Below, piece by piece: positions 46,013-58,223 of a DNA stretch of 64,000 bases. Under the pieces are notes generated by a model. It made no database searches. It worked only from the letters and a program-made list of their open reading frames with translations, and was not told where the DNA came from. The stretch comes from Abelmoschus esculentus (taxonomy: Eukaryota; Streptophyta; Magnoliopsida; Malvales; Malvaceae), in assembly GCA_035048815.1 (NCBI GenBank), contig JAUCBN010000035.1:8010501-8074500 (forward strand). The letters are read 5' to 3'. Numbering within the stretch: the stretch's first letter is position 1; every line of letters starts with the position of its first letter. The position numbers and the translations under genes are program-made.

Positions 46013-47804
46013 TGTAACCCTTAGACCCAAGCCAAAAGAAATAGGTCGAATCTAAAAAGATACGTTTAAAAACTTTACCCTCAAGAAAACTAATTTTAAA
46101 AATTATAATTTAATATAAAATAAAACCATAATGATTTAATAAACATATTATAATAAAAAATACTTAAATATTATAATAAAAATTTCAAATATTTACATAA
46201 AATTCTTTGAAATAAAATCATACAAAAATACTTAAATACCCGGAAAACATAAATATCCCAAATGTCTCAAAGTTTCTAAAATAATAAATATTTACCTAAG
46301 TATCAAAAAAATAGTTTCATTTTGATAATAAAATAACTTAATAAAATCTGAGATCCTCCAAGTACCATATCGCCTAAAGTTTAAAGATCTGTAAGAGAAA
46401 ACTAAAGAGGAGTAAGTTAAAGAGTTTAGTGTGTCTCTAAGGTGTAAATAAAAATAACAAAACACGAATAATAAAATTAATTTTCAAGAGTAATGTTTCA
46501 AAAACTAAAATACAGTTTACATAAAAAATTTTCTCAAGAGTAAAATTTTGGAAAAATGCAAATCATGATGTATGAATGATATCATATGCACAACAAATAT
46601 TCCCAACTACAACGTCACCAGTTTGAGAGGAGAAGTTCCCTAGAACCCTCACCTACAGCGTCACCAATCTGAGAGTGGTCTTAGGGCTTTCGGAAGACTG
46701 CCATGACTTCCTCCATACACAATCCCACCCCAAGAACACATAATGATGCATAATGATTTGAAAATCCGAAAACAATCACAATTCAATCCGAAATCACAAT
46801 TTATTCGAAATCTCAATTTGTACGAAAACACAAATTCACATGAAATAAAAATCATATTTACTCTAAAAAATGTAATATCTCAAATCTAAAAATTTTCATA
46901 TATTTCTCAAATCGTAATGACATGTATGCATGGTAACACAAGTACACAATCAGAGCCTCAATACAAAAATTAGACATGCTATCAAAACACGATTATTTTT
47001 CAAAAAAAAATATTAAGCATGACATAGAAAAATATATTTTTCGAAAAAACACATATAACATCAGTAAGAGAACACACCTTAGCTAAAGTGAAAAAATTTA
47101 CTAATAACGTGGTTTTAAACTCGAACATAATTAAAGAATAAAAACATGGGCCTCAAAAAATCTTGATGAAAGAAAATAATATAATTTTTTTTCTTAGACC
47201 ATAATATATATTTATAGAGAAAAATAACTAATTTCATCTTAAATTAGAATTCTATTATATCAAAATATAAATATAATAAATATTAATAAAAAGGTCGTAG
47301 AATTTCAAAGAGTTTTTTTTCTTCATTTAAGACTTTATATAATATATATAATTAAATATAGAATTTTGATAAAAATAATAATTAAAATAAAGTAATATTT
47401 TTATTAAAAAAATAACTAATTTTAGTGGGATTGGAATTTAATTTTAAAACAAACTGGATAATCAAGAGTTCTAAACTTTAAAACATGTGTGGTAATAAAA
47501 AATAATATTATCCAAAACTTTTTTCCTTTAATTATTAAGAAAAATATCTAAATTACTTATGTAGTCATTAATCTCTTTAAGATTTTTAAAACATCATTTT
47601 AACTTTTAAACTTTACATTAACACTTTAAACTTTTAAAACTTTATAATATTATCCCAAAATTTTTTCCTTTAATTTAGAAAATCAGTTTAAAAACTCAAA
47701 AAAATTAGGGTTTCAAAATTTAGGAATCTGAAAACTATGTTTTTTTTTAATTTGGGATTTCAAAATTATGATTTTAAAATTAGAAATAATTTTTGGGTGT
47801 TACA
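46013..47804 (-). repeat. LTR of the non-autonomous gypsy derivative (its 5' LTR)
   Basis: 1792 bp, homologous to 42910-44763. The adjacent primer-site-like sequence at about 45996-46012 marks it as the 5' LTR on the minus strand. Confidence 0.88.
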
Positions 47805-49756
47805 AAAGATGGTGATTCGAATAAGAAATTTATTAGTTTTTATTCTATTCTATGAGATCTTTACAACAATATCTCATATGCTAAAAATGGTTGAATGATG
47901 AAAGAGAAATTGATACTCAAAGTTGGAAGGTTATGAATAATTGAAGGAATAAGAAACCCCATTATCTCATGTGGATGAGATAAATAAAGTGGGAAGTGTT
48001 TATATATACCTACCCATATAGTTGTCATTAAATGACTTAAGATGATTCTATGCCTTGCGCGCACGGGGTGCAAATCCAATCCAATTCGAGTTGTTGTTCA
48101 TCCGCACGACGTGTGTGATGTGGAATGTCCCGACCAATCGAGCCCTTTGTAGACCTTTGAATATTTTACTCGTTTTGAATAATTTTTTCTTAAATTACTT
48201 ATTTTTTAACATTTAAGAAGAATTTGTATTCTACTTAAATACAATTAAGGAGAAATTGAGTTTTCCTTAAAATATGAATATTAAACAGATAATGTTGATT
48301 ATTCATGGTAATATTCGAATTTAATTCGAATTATACATCTCACTCATTTTGACCTAATTTTTTCCTATAAATATGAACAGAATACTTACTTTTCAAGTCA
48401 CTCAAAAAACGTTTTCCTTTCTCTCATTTTATTCCGGTGATTATAGAAGACAAGAGTAAAAGTTTGAGATCTCTACAGATTGTGCTTCTGTCGAAGATCT
48501 TCTTGTTATTGTATTCTTGAAGATAGACGACCAATGAATTCAAGCACCATAAGAGTGACAAAAAATTTGTCTTAAGCTGCGCTCGTGGAGGCCTCAACAA
48601 GTTTTCAAGATCAGTTTGATTTAAATATTTCATATTGTTCTTATTTTCTTCTATTCATTTAAATAATAATAATATATTTTATTTATTATTATTTATTTAT
48701 TTATTATTGGATTAATCACTTTTTCTAACAATCTTAATACAATTTTGTTTTTGGTTTAATCCAAGACGAAAAAAGTTTGACAATATGGATATGAACCACC
48801 GAAATTATAAGAGAAGAACAAGATACTCGGGTGATTAAAATGGGTTTATAAAATCTATCACTCAAAACAGAGATAGCAAATAAATTTGTTTCAGGATTTA
48901 TCTTAACATCTTAATGGATTTTCTAAAAATATCAAAATTGGGATAAATCTGTTTTACGAAAACTGTCATGTAAAATAACCGAGGTTATAAATTTTGTGAA
49001 ATACCAAAATTAAAATAAACGAAAATTTAATTTTTAATTTATTAAAATTATAATTAATTCTTGTTTTGTTTCCTTTATCAAAAAGAAATGATGAATACAT
49101 GTTACATTTATTGATAAAACCTTATTCATGAAAATAAAGGTTTAGCTTTTAGACAATATTGTCTATTGATGAAACTAGCGAGCAAATATAACATTTATTT
49201 AGTATATGATCAAATTTGATAATATTAAAATCATATATTTAGATTTAAGGTAATCGTGAATTCCTTAAATAAGTTCTATGATATCTTTGTAATAATGTAA
49301 TATATGCGAATATTTTATTATGATAATATTATTTAATGGTCTATTTAATACATGTGTTCATATATTATAGTAATTTTAATATCATAAATTATAATATTAG
49401 ATTGATAATAATATTTTGATATTATTATATTTAAGGTAATTTTATTTAGTTCAAAAATAATATCCTTAATGTTGAATATAGCATAAAAAAGAATATTTTT
49501 TCTTGTGAAATAAAAATTATTATTTGTGTTTAGAAACAATTTGGATTATTATTTTAATTAATATTTTTTCTTAAGAAATTGTAAAAACAAATGATTAATT
49601 TTATATCATTTTAACGGATTTACATGATATTCCAAACAATAATTAATAGAATTTTACGCAAAGGATTAATTCTTTTAAAGAATTAATTTGCTTTTATATC
49701 TCTATTTTAGGTTTTGTTGCCACTAATCCCGATACTTAACAGAAGATGTAAGAGAA

Positions 49757-50160
49757 ATAAATCAGTGAATTTATTTCTTTAATAGAATCCTGCATTGAGT
49801 CTAATTTTTGGAAGGAAAATAAATCATAAAATTTATTTTTGGGGAATCTTGTATGATTCTATTTTGCCATGGAAATAAATTGGTAGTTTTATTTTTGGAA
49901 TCTTGTATAATTCTATTTTCTAAAGGAAAATAAATTATTAGATTTATTTGTTTTGAGAATCTTTCATGATTCTACTTGAAAAAAATAAACAATTGAGTTT
50001 ATTTTATTAAAAAGAACCATAAATCATTAAATTTATTTTGGAATTAAATTGTTTAAATTTATTTTTAAAAAATAAATCAGATTTATTATTTCTTTTGAAT
50101 CAAGTATGACTCTAACTTGGAAATAAATCAGTGAATTTATTTCATGTGAAGTTTGGAAAT
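49757..50160 (+). repeat. Degenerate ~55-bp tandem array with AAATAAAT...ATTTATTT cores
   Basis: About eight units. Cores start near 49757, 49818, 49874, 49929, 49984, 50022, 50069 and 50121, each an imperfect inverted repeat such as AAATAAATCNNNNAATTTATTT. GAATCTTGTATGATTCTA-like text follows in the better-kept units. Three units are 55-56 bases apart. Confidence 0.75.
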
Positions 50161-50339
50161 TGAGATATAGTAAATAAATTTGTTTTCGGGAATTTAATTC
50201 TGTAAAACTAAAATTAATTTTGATATAACAAATATGTTTAAGGACTATTTTTGAACTAAATTTTTAATTCCTTGAGTCAAATTTTATTTCAAGTCAAACC
50301 AAGAACATAAAAGTCAACTCTATATGCTTTTTAAACCGA

Positions 50340-50560
50340 TGGTTTCGATACCGAGGAAACTGGTATCAATACCTGTTCTTGATTCTAAGCAAATGTTCTT
50401 CAATTTTAAAAGGAGTATCGAAACACGTTTCGATACCCTTCGACATCAATACTAAACTGCCAAGGATTGTTTCGAATCCTGTTTCGAAACCGAGCCTTTA
50501 TTCTTTAATATTTTTAAAATTATGACTAGACGTTTCGATACTTGTATCGATACCCTAGAT
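50340..50560 (+). repeat. TTTCGATAC/TATCGATAC tract
   Basis: GGTTTCGATACC, GGTATCAATACC, GTATCGAAACACG, GTTTCGATACCC and CTTGTATCGATACCC recur here. The first pair (50343 and 50364) has 21-bp spacing, as in family-C LTRs. The tract lies just left of recognisable LTR sequence of the gypsy element, and it is not present in that element's 3' LTR. Confidence 0.75.
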
Positions 50561-50569
50561 AATCCTCAA

Positions 50570-51981
50570 AGTTGACCAATCGATCAGACTCGTTGACCCA
50601 ACCATGCTGACATCGCTACTAACGTCAGCGTTGACCAGCTGACGTCAGCATTGACCAGTGCTGACATCAGTGTTGACCAATACTGATGTCAGCATTGACC
50701 AATACTGAACCCGATTCTACTTTATGTTTTTTGACATTCTAAGTTTAGTGGCGTTGTCCGTTTTTCAAAATTCGAACCTGAAATATCGTTTTTAAGGCTT
50801 TTAAGTTCGAATGTTTATCTAGAAGTTATCTTTATCAGTTTCTGAATTGGTTTTCCGATTGGTTCAAGTGAAGTGGACTTCGATGCCGAGCATCTATCTC
50901 CTCCTCCTTCTAGATGACCTCCTATTCATCAGTTTTCAGGATAAACACGTGAGTTTTCAGATTATTTCTGTTATGTTTACTTATCGATATAGTGGCATAC
51001 TAGTGTGTCTAATATTTCGTTACTCGTAGGTTCTACACTCGATCGATCGAGTGGTAGAGCCGAGTCCAGTATACGTCCTTCTCGACGTTGAGCTTTCTGT
51101 TTCAAGTGTGTTCTCTCCTGTCAATTTTGTTTACTTCTATGTGTACAAATTCTGTTATTTCTATATGATCATGCATCATCCGGTGATTTTCTGAAATAAT
51201 CGCCATGTTTTATTCTGCTTTTTATATAATTACAATTCTGATCATGGAATTATCATGCATACCTCCTGTTAGACTTTAAGGTACGTATTCTGATTCTGTA
51301 TCTGCTCATAACATTGCATCTGGTTGGATTATCTATACGAGGAAGATTAGTGATATATTCACTTCTGATCAGTGGCTCCACTTGCGGGTCGAGATTCCAC
51401 TTATGTTCAGTGGCTTCACCTACGGGTCGAGTTTCCACTTCTGTTGGTGTGATAGAGTTAGAGTGGTTCAGGAGAACCTACTCTTCTGATGGCGTCCGAA
51501 GTTGGGTGCATATCATGCAAACACTACATCATTTGCATTATTCAGTTTTGTGATCTTGTTTATCTACACACTAGAGACACACTAGGCTCCCTAGCTTACA
51601 CCCTCTCAGTTTCTTGTTTTAGATCTCAGACCTAGGCTACATATGGTACTTGGAGGATTCTGAATCAGATTGTTTTTACGTATGTTTACAGCCTTAGACT
51701 TCAGATTTATTATATTATATTTCAGTTGATATTTTCTGTTGTATTGAACTTTGGACTGTAAACTTTTTATTAGATTTCGTGACAGTTAATATTTATTAAA
51801 TTATGGGTTGAACTCAATTTAAATAAATGTTATGTTTTTCAGCGTCTTTAAATTATTAATTATTTAATAATTTATCAGAAATTTTAATATTATTTTATTA
51901 AAACCTAACTTGTAAATAAAGTTTTTGTAATGTGAATCGTAACTTCTAATCTAAGAAATTAGGTTGAATTTAGGGGTTACA
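50570..51981 (+). repeat. 5' LTR of the gypsy element, 5'-truncated
   Basis: Aligns with about 58850-60193 of the 3' LTR: TTAAGTTCGAATGTTTATCT, GGTTTTCCGATTGGTT, GGGTCGAGTTTCCACTTCTG and the terminal GGTTACA. The first ~600 bases of the LTR, including TGTAACACCC, are missing. Confidence 0.85.
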
Positions 51982-51988
51982 TTTAAAT

Positions 51989-52005
51989 GTATCAGATCCA
52001 GGTTC
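51989..52005 (+). other. Primer-binding site of the gypsy element
   Basis: TGTATCAGATCCAGGTT lies eight bases after the LTR end. Aligned with the initiator-methionine tRNA complement (TGGTATCAGAGCC...), it has one base missing and one change. Confidence 0.65.
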
Positions 52006-52184
52006 AACCCTCGGACTGTGAGGTCCAAAATGATTTTTGATCTAAAAATGATTTTGTCAATCTTATTTGACAATCCGGATTCTCGTTTTGAATCGTATTT
52101 GAAATTTCCTAAAAAATTTTGAATAATACTTCAAGTACCGGTTCTAATATAGGATTTATCTGTCCTTCTATAGATATACTACTA

Positions 52185-53475
52185 TGCCACCACGTAGGAG
52201 TACACGTTTAGCGACCAGGAGAGGTTGTGGCCGAGGTTGCACTACTAGATCTACGAGTGATGTCCCGCCTCCTATGGACTTGCCATAGGACCAGAGTTTG
52301 GCTCAAGAGATAGGAGGGAAGGATCTACCTAAGGTTCAGACCGAGGCTCAGTAAGTCGAGGTTGATCAGCTGGTCCAGAGTGAGGGACTGTATGTTTCTG
52401 GGGACAGTGAAATTGTCAAATTGGATTCTGTGACCATGCAGAGAGAGCTTCTCTATTAACTTCGGTAGAATGAGGGTGTTAGAAAACCCATCTCTATAGA
52501 GTTTCCAGTTGTCGACATGACTATGTTTGATGGTAGGACTGTTACAGACTCAACAGATGCAAGATACTGGCTGAAGAAGCTTCAGCGTTTATTTGTAGAG
52601 ATGGAGTATCCTTCTGATAGGAAACTGAGAGCGACTATATCTTTGCTTCAAGGTGAGGCCCTAAATTGGTGGAAGGCCGAGGAGAGAGTGACTGCTTCAG
52701 ATAAGATCAGTTGGGAGTTTTTTCAGATAGGCATTTGAGGACCAATATGTGGGGCTCGAGTATTTGGCAAAGTGCCGTGATAACTACCTGAACCTTCAAC
52801 ATAATGATATGTCAGTTAACGACTACGAGATTGAGTTTTTCTGCCTACTTCATTATGCTCTGGGATTTATTTCGACCGAGAAACAGAAGTTTGACCACTT
52901 TTTGAAAGGACTCTGGGTGTCGATAAAGATTGATGAAGCCATCTACCATGAAACCGAGTATAAAATGATCACTCGGCGTGCTAGGACAACTGAACGTAAT
53001 GAGAGTTTAAGGATTCAGCTAGAATCCCAGGGCCATAATCGATCTAGACGATAACCTGTGGCATCTATACAACACAGTCAGGGTTTCCAGTCCTAGAAGA
53101 CGGGTCGTGATGAGTTTGAGCCACAGAGTTCTGCATGGGCTAGACCAGCAAAGTTTGTTGTTCCTGCTGCTAGTGGAGTTGGATCCACTAATACACGAGT
53201 CTTGCCTCGGTGTTCGTTTAGTAAAAAGTGGCATTCAGAAGAGTATCGGATGATGAGTAAGGCTTGCTTTCGTTTTGGTTCTTGTTATCATCGTCTCTGA
53301 GATTGTTCAGTGTCACCTCAGACAATTTATGCCCCGAGATAGTCTCAGACAACAGTTCAGACCCCTGCAGGGGGAAGAGGTTAAGGCAGACCTGCTACAT
53401 CTGGTACTAGCGGTAGAGGCAGGCCTAGTCAGTTCATGGGAGCAGCCAGATCAGTGGCATCTCAGCTTGGGTTAG
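52185..53475 (+). pseudogene. gag of the gypsy element, broken
   Basis: Starts ATG at 52185 with MPPRRSTRLATRRG, the basic start usual in this lineage. Capsid text is at 52517-52738 (DARYWLKKLQRLF, LRATISLLQGEALNWWKAE) and, in another frame, 52749-53054 (LNLQHNDMSVNDYEIEF). A degraded zinc knuckle near 53262-53300 reads CFRFGSCYHRL with a stop before the last Cys. At least four stops and frameshifts. The last frame, ending near 53475, continues directly into protease text after the solo LTR. Confidence 0.85.
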
Positions 53476-53479
53476 TTTA

Positions 53480-54912
53480 TGTTAGAGTATGCCCAAAGAC
53501 CAATCATATGATGATTGTAAGGATACTTTTATTTACTAATTTTATTGAATAAAGGCATTTCCATTGTTATTTTCAGATATATGTGTCAATGTATAACATA
53601 AATTGAGAAACAATAAGGTCCATATAATAATATATGTATTATTATTAAAAGATCCTCAGTCAAGTATTATTATGAGTATGGACAAAAATAATACGCTTAA
53701 GACTAACATGTGATTAATTGATGACAATAAGTTGTCATTGACATAGAGATGTCAGAATTAATATATAAATATATTACTAGAGAATAATATATTGGATTGA
53801 CCCACTATGAGCATATATCTTGGATTATTATGTGACGGTCACGATATTGCTCATAGTGACAGCTATATGTATGATCCTTAGACTTGGGATTATTACTATC
53901 TTAACATATGTTGTTTTATGTTTTGATGCAGTTAAACGTGTCTTGTAATTAGTTACACTATAAAAACTGACATTGAACATATTACAATGTATGTAATGAT
54001 ATGTGAATGATCAAGATAGGACTTGTCCTTCCTACATAATAGGAAAATATATTAAAGGCCACTTGATTGAGTGAGACTAGAAATACATGGACATGCTTGA
54101 ATATGTTGATATGAGATATCACAAATTATTCATTAAAAGTAGTCCACTCTAGATATCAAGAAACATTAAAATAGGCTATACAAGTGTGACTATTCTAAGA
54201 CTTGTGCCTATTAAAGATATAAAAGGACAAAAAGATATAATACATTAAGATAATTGGTCACGAACATGATACATCGAATCATGATCTCTTGTAACTTAGA
54301 TGACAATGATATATTGCTAGATGTCACTCATTGTTTATAATATTAGAATTATTCTAATATTATTACTAACGTTATAATGAGCCTATAGGGTCACACCCAA
54401 TGGTTGAAAAGCAACAAATATATATATATATATAAGTATAAGTAGATTATATTTAATCCCGAATTTTAAATAAAGGATATAATTAAAGTAATTATATCCC
54501 TGTTAAATTCGAATTAAATATAGATTCCAAAATTTAAGCTATAAACAAATTTTGAATCAAACTCTTATATCTAGGGTTACACCTATATAAAGGATCTTTG
54601 GTCTAGCAACCACAATAGAGAATTCTGAATTCTCAAACCCTAGAATCATGAAAAATAATTTTTGGAGGTTTTGCTCTATCAACCGGGTGAACTGAGCAGA
54701 GGTCGAGACGATATTCGTGGAGACTAAAGATTCGATTTGTCGAATGATCATGATTGTCGCAAATCCAATTATTGTTTTGCTGCTTATCAAGGAACCCAAT
54801 GTAAGTCATTGCATCTCTTTCTCTCGATTTCGGATTAAACGTACATGGATCACTGAAAAGGCCTTCGTAATTTTGTTCCGCTACACCATAGGGTGTGCCG
54901 ACGGTCCCAACA
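53480..54912 (+). mobile_element. Ty1/copia solo LTR with GTTTA duplication
   Basis: 1433 bp from TGTTAGAGTATGCCC to GGTCCCAACA, flanked by GTTTA at 53475-53479 and 54913-54917. There is no internal sequence. It lies exactly in the gag-protease linker of the host gypsy element; translation on the two sides rejoins in one frame after removal of one duplication. A (TA)n run lies near 54420. Classified as copia by the TGTTAGAGT start, inferred from similar plant LTRs. Confidence 0.9.
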
Positions 54913-57900
54913 GTTTATGACACTAGGAGGCCTAATGACCGGGATAAGCCAAACGTCATTACCGATACTTTTTTTATTCATGTTATTTCCTTTTTCGCAC
55001 TGCTTGATAATGGGTCTACTCATTCATATGTATCTAGCTCTGTATATGGTTACTTGGAGATTCTTGTAGAGGATACTGGTAGCTCTGTCCCAGTTTATAG
55101 TCCTATAGGTAACCCTGTGGAAGTCACCAAAGTGTATAAAAATTGTCCTCTTAAGAATCAAGAGGAAATCTTTCCTGCTAACCTGATGGAGTTGCCATTT
55201 GGGGAGTTTGATCTGATTATGGGGATGGATTGGTTGTCAGCTTACCGAGTTTCTTTGGATTGTGAGCGTAAGAAGGCAACTCAAAAGACTTTTGATGACC
55301 GTGAGGTAACACTTACCGGTGAGTGTAGAGGATTTCTGTCCAATGTTATTTCTACTTTGAAAGCTGAAAAGATTATCAGAAAAGAATTTGTGGCCTATCT
55401 TGCCTATATTCTTGACCCGAAGCAATCTGGTTCTTGGATTGATAAGATCCGAGTTGTGTGTGAATTTCCAGACATTTTTCCAAAAAAGTTATCGGGAGTT
55501 CCCCCTAAGCGAGAAAAGGTGGAGTTCGGTATTGAGTTGTATCTGGGGACTACTTCAGTGTCTATGGAACCGTATCGAATGGCTCCAAAAGAGCTTAAGG
55601 AGCTCAAAGTTCAACTACATGAACTTCTGGATAGAGGTTTTATTCGACCCAGTGTTTCTCCGTGGAGAGCTCCGGTTCTGTTTGTTAAAAAGAAAGATAG
55701 GTCTCTACGTCTGTGCATTGACTACCGGAAGTTTAATAAGTTGACAATTAAGAACAAGTACCTTTTTCCTCGTATCAATGATCTGTTTGACCAGTTCTGA
55801 GGAGCTTCTGTGTTTTCTAAGATAGGCTTAAGATCTGGTTATTACAAACTCAGGGTTAAGGATTCTGATGTTTTCAAAACAGTTTTCGGACTCGTTATGG
55901 TCATTAAGAGTTTCTGATAATGCCTTTCAGTCTTACGAATCCCCCTGTAGCATTCATGGACATAATAAATAGGGTGTTTCGCCCTATTTGGATCAGTTTG
56001 TGGTGGTCTTTATTGATGATATCATGTTCTATTCTAAATCTGAGGAGGAGCATGAGCAAAATCTTCGTATTGTGTTACAGACTCTGAGATAGAAACAACT
56101 TTATACTAAATTCAGCAAATGTGTGTTCTAGCTATCTAAGGTGGGATTTCTAGGTCATGTTGTATCAACTAAGGGTATCAGGGTTAAAATGAAAAAAATT
56201 AAGGTTATTATGGAATGGAAGCAACTTAAGAATGTGGCAGAGATCTGTAGTTTTCTAGGTTTGACTGGCTATTATCGGAGGTTTGTAGAGAGTTTTTCTT
56301 CTATAGCCGCTTCGTTAACTAAACTTTTGAGGAAGGATGTTCCTTTTGTATGGTTTAAGGCTCAGCAGGAGGCACCAATTTTGACACAATCAGAGTCAGG
56401 GAAACCCTATACAGTTTACAATGATGCCTCGTACACCGTTTTAGGATGTGTTCTAATGCAGGACGAGAAGGTAGTGGCTTACTCTTCTCGATAGTTGAAA
56501 CTGCATAAGTGCAATTATGACCGTTTTAGGATGTGTTCTGAAGTATATTCTCACTCAGAAGGAGCTTAATCTGAGACAACGACGTTGGTTAGAGCTTTTT
56601 CAGGACTATAACTGTGAGATTGACTATCATCCTGGTAAAGCTAATGTCATTGTGGATGCCTTGAGTCGCAACTTTATTTCAGATCTGAGAGCTTTGTTTA
56701 CTCGGATGAGTTTGTCTGAGGATGACAGTCTGTTGGCAGAGCTTTGTGTGGTTCCTACTTTGATATCAGATATTCAGGCTGAGCAACTCAATGATCTTTT
56801 CTTAGCTTATCGTATTGCGGAGGTTAAGGAGGGAACTTCTCAAGACTTTTCTTTTGATCAGGATGAAGTTTTTTGTTTCTAGGGTCGATACTTTATTTCA
56901 AGGAACTCTGAGCTAAAACATGTTATTCTTCGGGAGGCTCATGATAGTTAGTATTTTATGCATCTTGGTAAGGATAAGATGTATAAGATTCTCCGGGAGA
57001 AGTATTGGTGGAAAGGTCTCAAGTGAGACGTTGTCAGTTTTGTGTTTGAGTGTTTGACTTGTAAGAAAGTCAAAGCGGAGCATCAGCGTCCGTCTGGACT
57101 TCTTCAGCATATTGAGATCCCTCAGTGGAAATGGAATGTGTAACTATGGATTTTTTTAGTGGCTTACCATTAACTCCGTCAAAGAAGAATTTTGTTTGGT
57201 TCATCGTTGATCGATTGACTAAGTCTACGCATTTCATTCCAGTCAAAACTAGTTATCCTCTGAGTAAGTTAGCCCGGTTATATATCTCTGTGATTGTTTG
57301 GTTGTATGGAGTTCCTGTGTCTATTATTTCTGATCGAGACCCGAGGTTTACGTCAAAGTTTTAGGGTTCTCTGTATTTTGCTCTGGGTACTCGGTTGAAC
57401 TTCAGCACTGCTTATCATCCTCAGACTGATGCTTAATCTGAGTGAGTGATTCAGATCCTTGAGGATATGTTGAGAGGATATATTCTAAATTTCAGAGGTA
57501 GTAGGGAAGATTTTCTACCTTTCGCCGAGTTTGTATATAATAACAATTATTAGGCCAGTATTAAGATGACACCTTTTGAGGCTCTTTACGGGAGTAAGTG
57601 TGGCACCCTTAATGGTTGGACTGAGCTTAATGAGCACCGATTATTGGGTCCAGATCTTGTTCATGAGGCTGAGCAAACTGTCAGGTTGATTTGGGATCGG
57701 CTTAAGGCTACTTTTGATAGACAAAAATCATATGCTAATTTGAGGCGTAAGGATAACGAGTTTGAGGTTGGAGATGAGGTTTTTCTAAAAGTATCTCTAT
57801 GGAGAAAGGTACTCCATTTTGGCCGTAAGGGCAAACTCAGTCCCCGTTATATTGGATTTTACCGTATTCTCAAACGAGTTAGACCAGTAGCTTATCAGCT

Positions 57901-58210
57901 TGAGTTACCACCAGAGCTTAAGCGTATCCATGATGTTTTCCATGTTTTTGTACTAAGACGTTATCGAGCTGATCCTTTTCATGTTCTGTTAGTTGAGGAT
58001 TTTGAGATCCGTCCAGAACTATGTTATGAGGAGGAACCCGTTGAGATTATTACTCAAGACCAGAAAGTCCTTCGGAGGAAAACCATTAAATGGTTAAGCT
58101 TCTCTGGCATAATCGAGGATATGATGAGGCTATGTGGGAGCCTAAATCTATTATCAAAGCCCAGTATCCTCATTTTTTGATCCAGGTAAATTTCGAGGAT
58201 GAAATTTCTA
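54913..58210 (+). pseudogene. pol of the gypsy element, broken
   Basis: Protease at about 55000 reads ALLDNGSTHSYVSS, with DNG instead of DSG. RT follows (55440-56490): PYRMAPKELKELK, LRLCIDYRKFNKLTI, and the catalytic box FIDDI at 56009-56023, with a stop after FDQF at 55797 and more up to 56130. RNase H starts YTVYNDASYTVLG (about 56410) and resumes at LKYILTQKELNLRQRRWLEL, with its middle deleted. The integrase zinc region is at 56890-57110, and its core includes MDFFSGLPLTP, SDRDPRFTSKF and a damaged glutamate region (57420-57470). The tail at 57566-58180 and a final frame with YDEAMWEPKSIIKAQYPHF suggest a chromodomain. More than ten stops or shifts in all. Confidence 0.9.
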
Positions 58211-58223
58211 CAAGGGGGAGAGT
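58211..58223 (+). other. Polypurine tract of the gypsy element
   Basis: CAAGGGGGAGAGT, directly before the TGTAACACCC start of the 3' LTR; the expected primer for plus-strand synthesis. Confidence 0.8.

Larger units (their letters stand above)
42910..47804 (-). mobile_element. Non-autonomous gypsy derivative (LARD-like), reverse
   Basis: Two homologous LTRs in direct orientation, 42910-44763 and 46013-47804, flank a 1.25-kb non-coding interior. On the minus strand each LTR starts TGTAACACCC and ends GGGGTTACA or GGGTTACA. Next to the 5' LTR, TTGGTGTCAAAGTTAAG resembles a diverged initiator-tRNA primer site. Before the other LTR, GAGGATAAAATTTC followed by GAGGGTGAGAGAATTG matches the polypurine region of the chromovirus at about 58196-58223 in layout. 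So it is likely a deletion derivative mobilised by that lineage. Flanks AAAAA / AAAGA are a 4/5 duplication. No ORF in the interior; a foldback element occupies most of it. Confidence 0.85.
42844..48730 (+). repeat. Left LTR of the outer element (split by insertion)
   Basis: The parts 42844-42909 and 47805-48730 together align with 60284-61158: the GTCATATTTT, GATGATTCGAATAAGAAATTT, GAGAAATTGATACTCAAAG and TCACTCAAAAAA(C/T)GTTT phrases correspond in order. Joined length is about 990 bases against 875 on the right. Confidence 0.85.
48731..50560 (+). other. Internal remnant of the outer element
   Basis: AT-rich, with stops in all frames and no recognised domain. A degenerate array at 49757-50160 and palindrome text at 50340-50560 are listed separately. 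It probably contains the leader and gag region of the outer element in decayed form; no primer-binding site was recognised after 48730. Confidence 0.45.

Noticed and set aside
42839..48735. Left outer LTR as a separate solo LTR
   Set aside because: Its right flank (ATCTT) does not repeat TATTA, whereas the far LTR at 61158 is followed by TATTA, so the two belong to one element.
51314..51553. 79-codon open frame in the 5' gypsy LTR and its twin at 59508-59765
   Set aside because: Both lie in the two LTR copies, contain LTR repeats and resemble no protein.
54400..54440. TATATATA run as a promoter
   Set aside because: A simple (TA)n stretch within a solo LTR; no coding region follows in phase.
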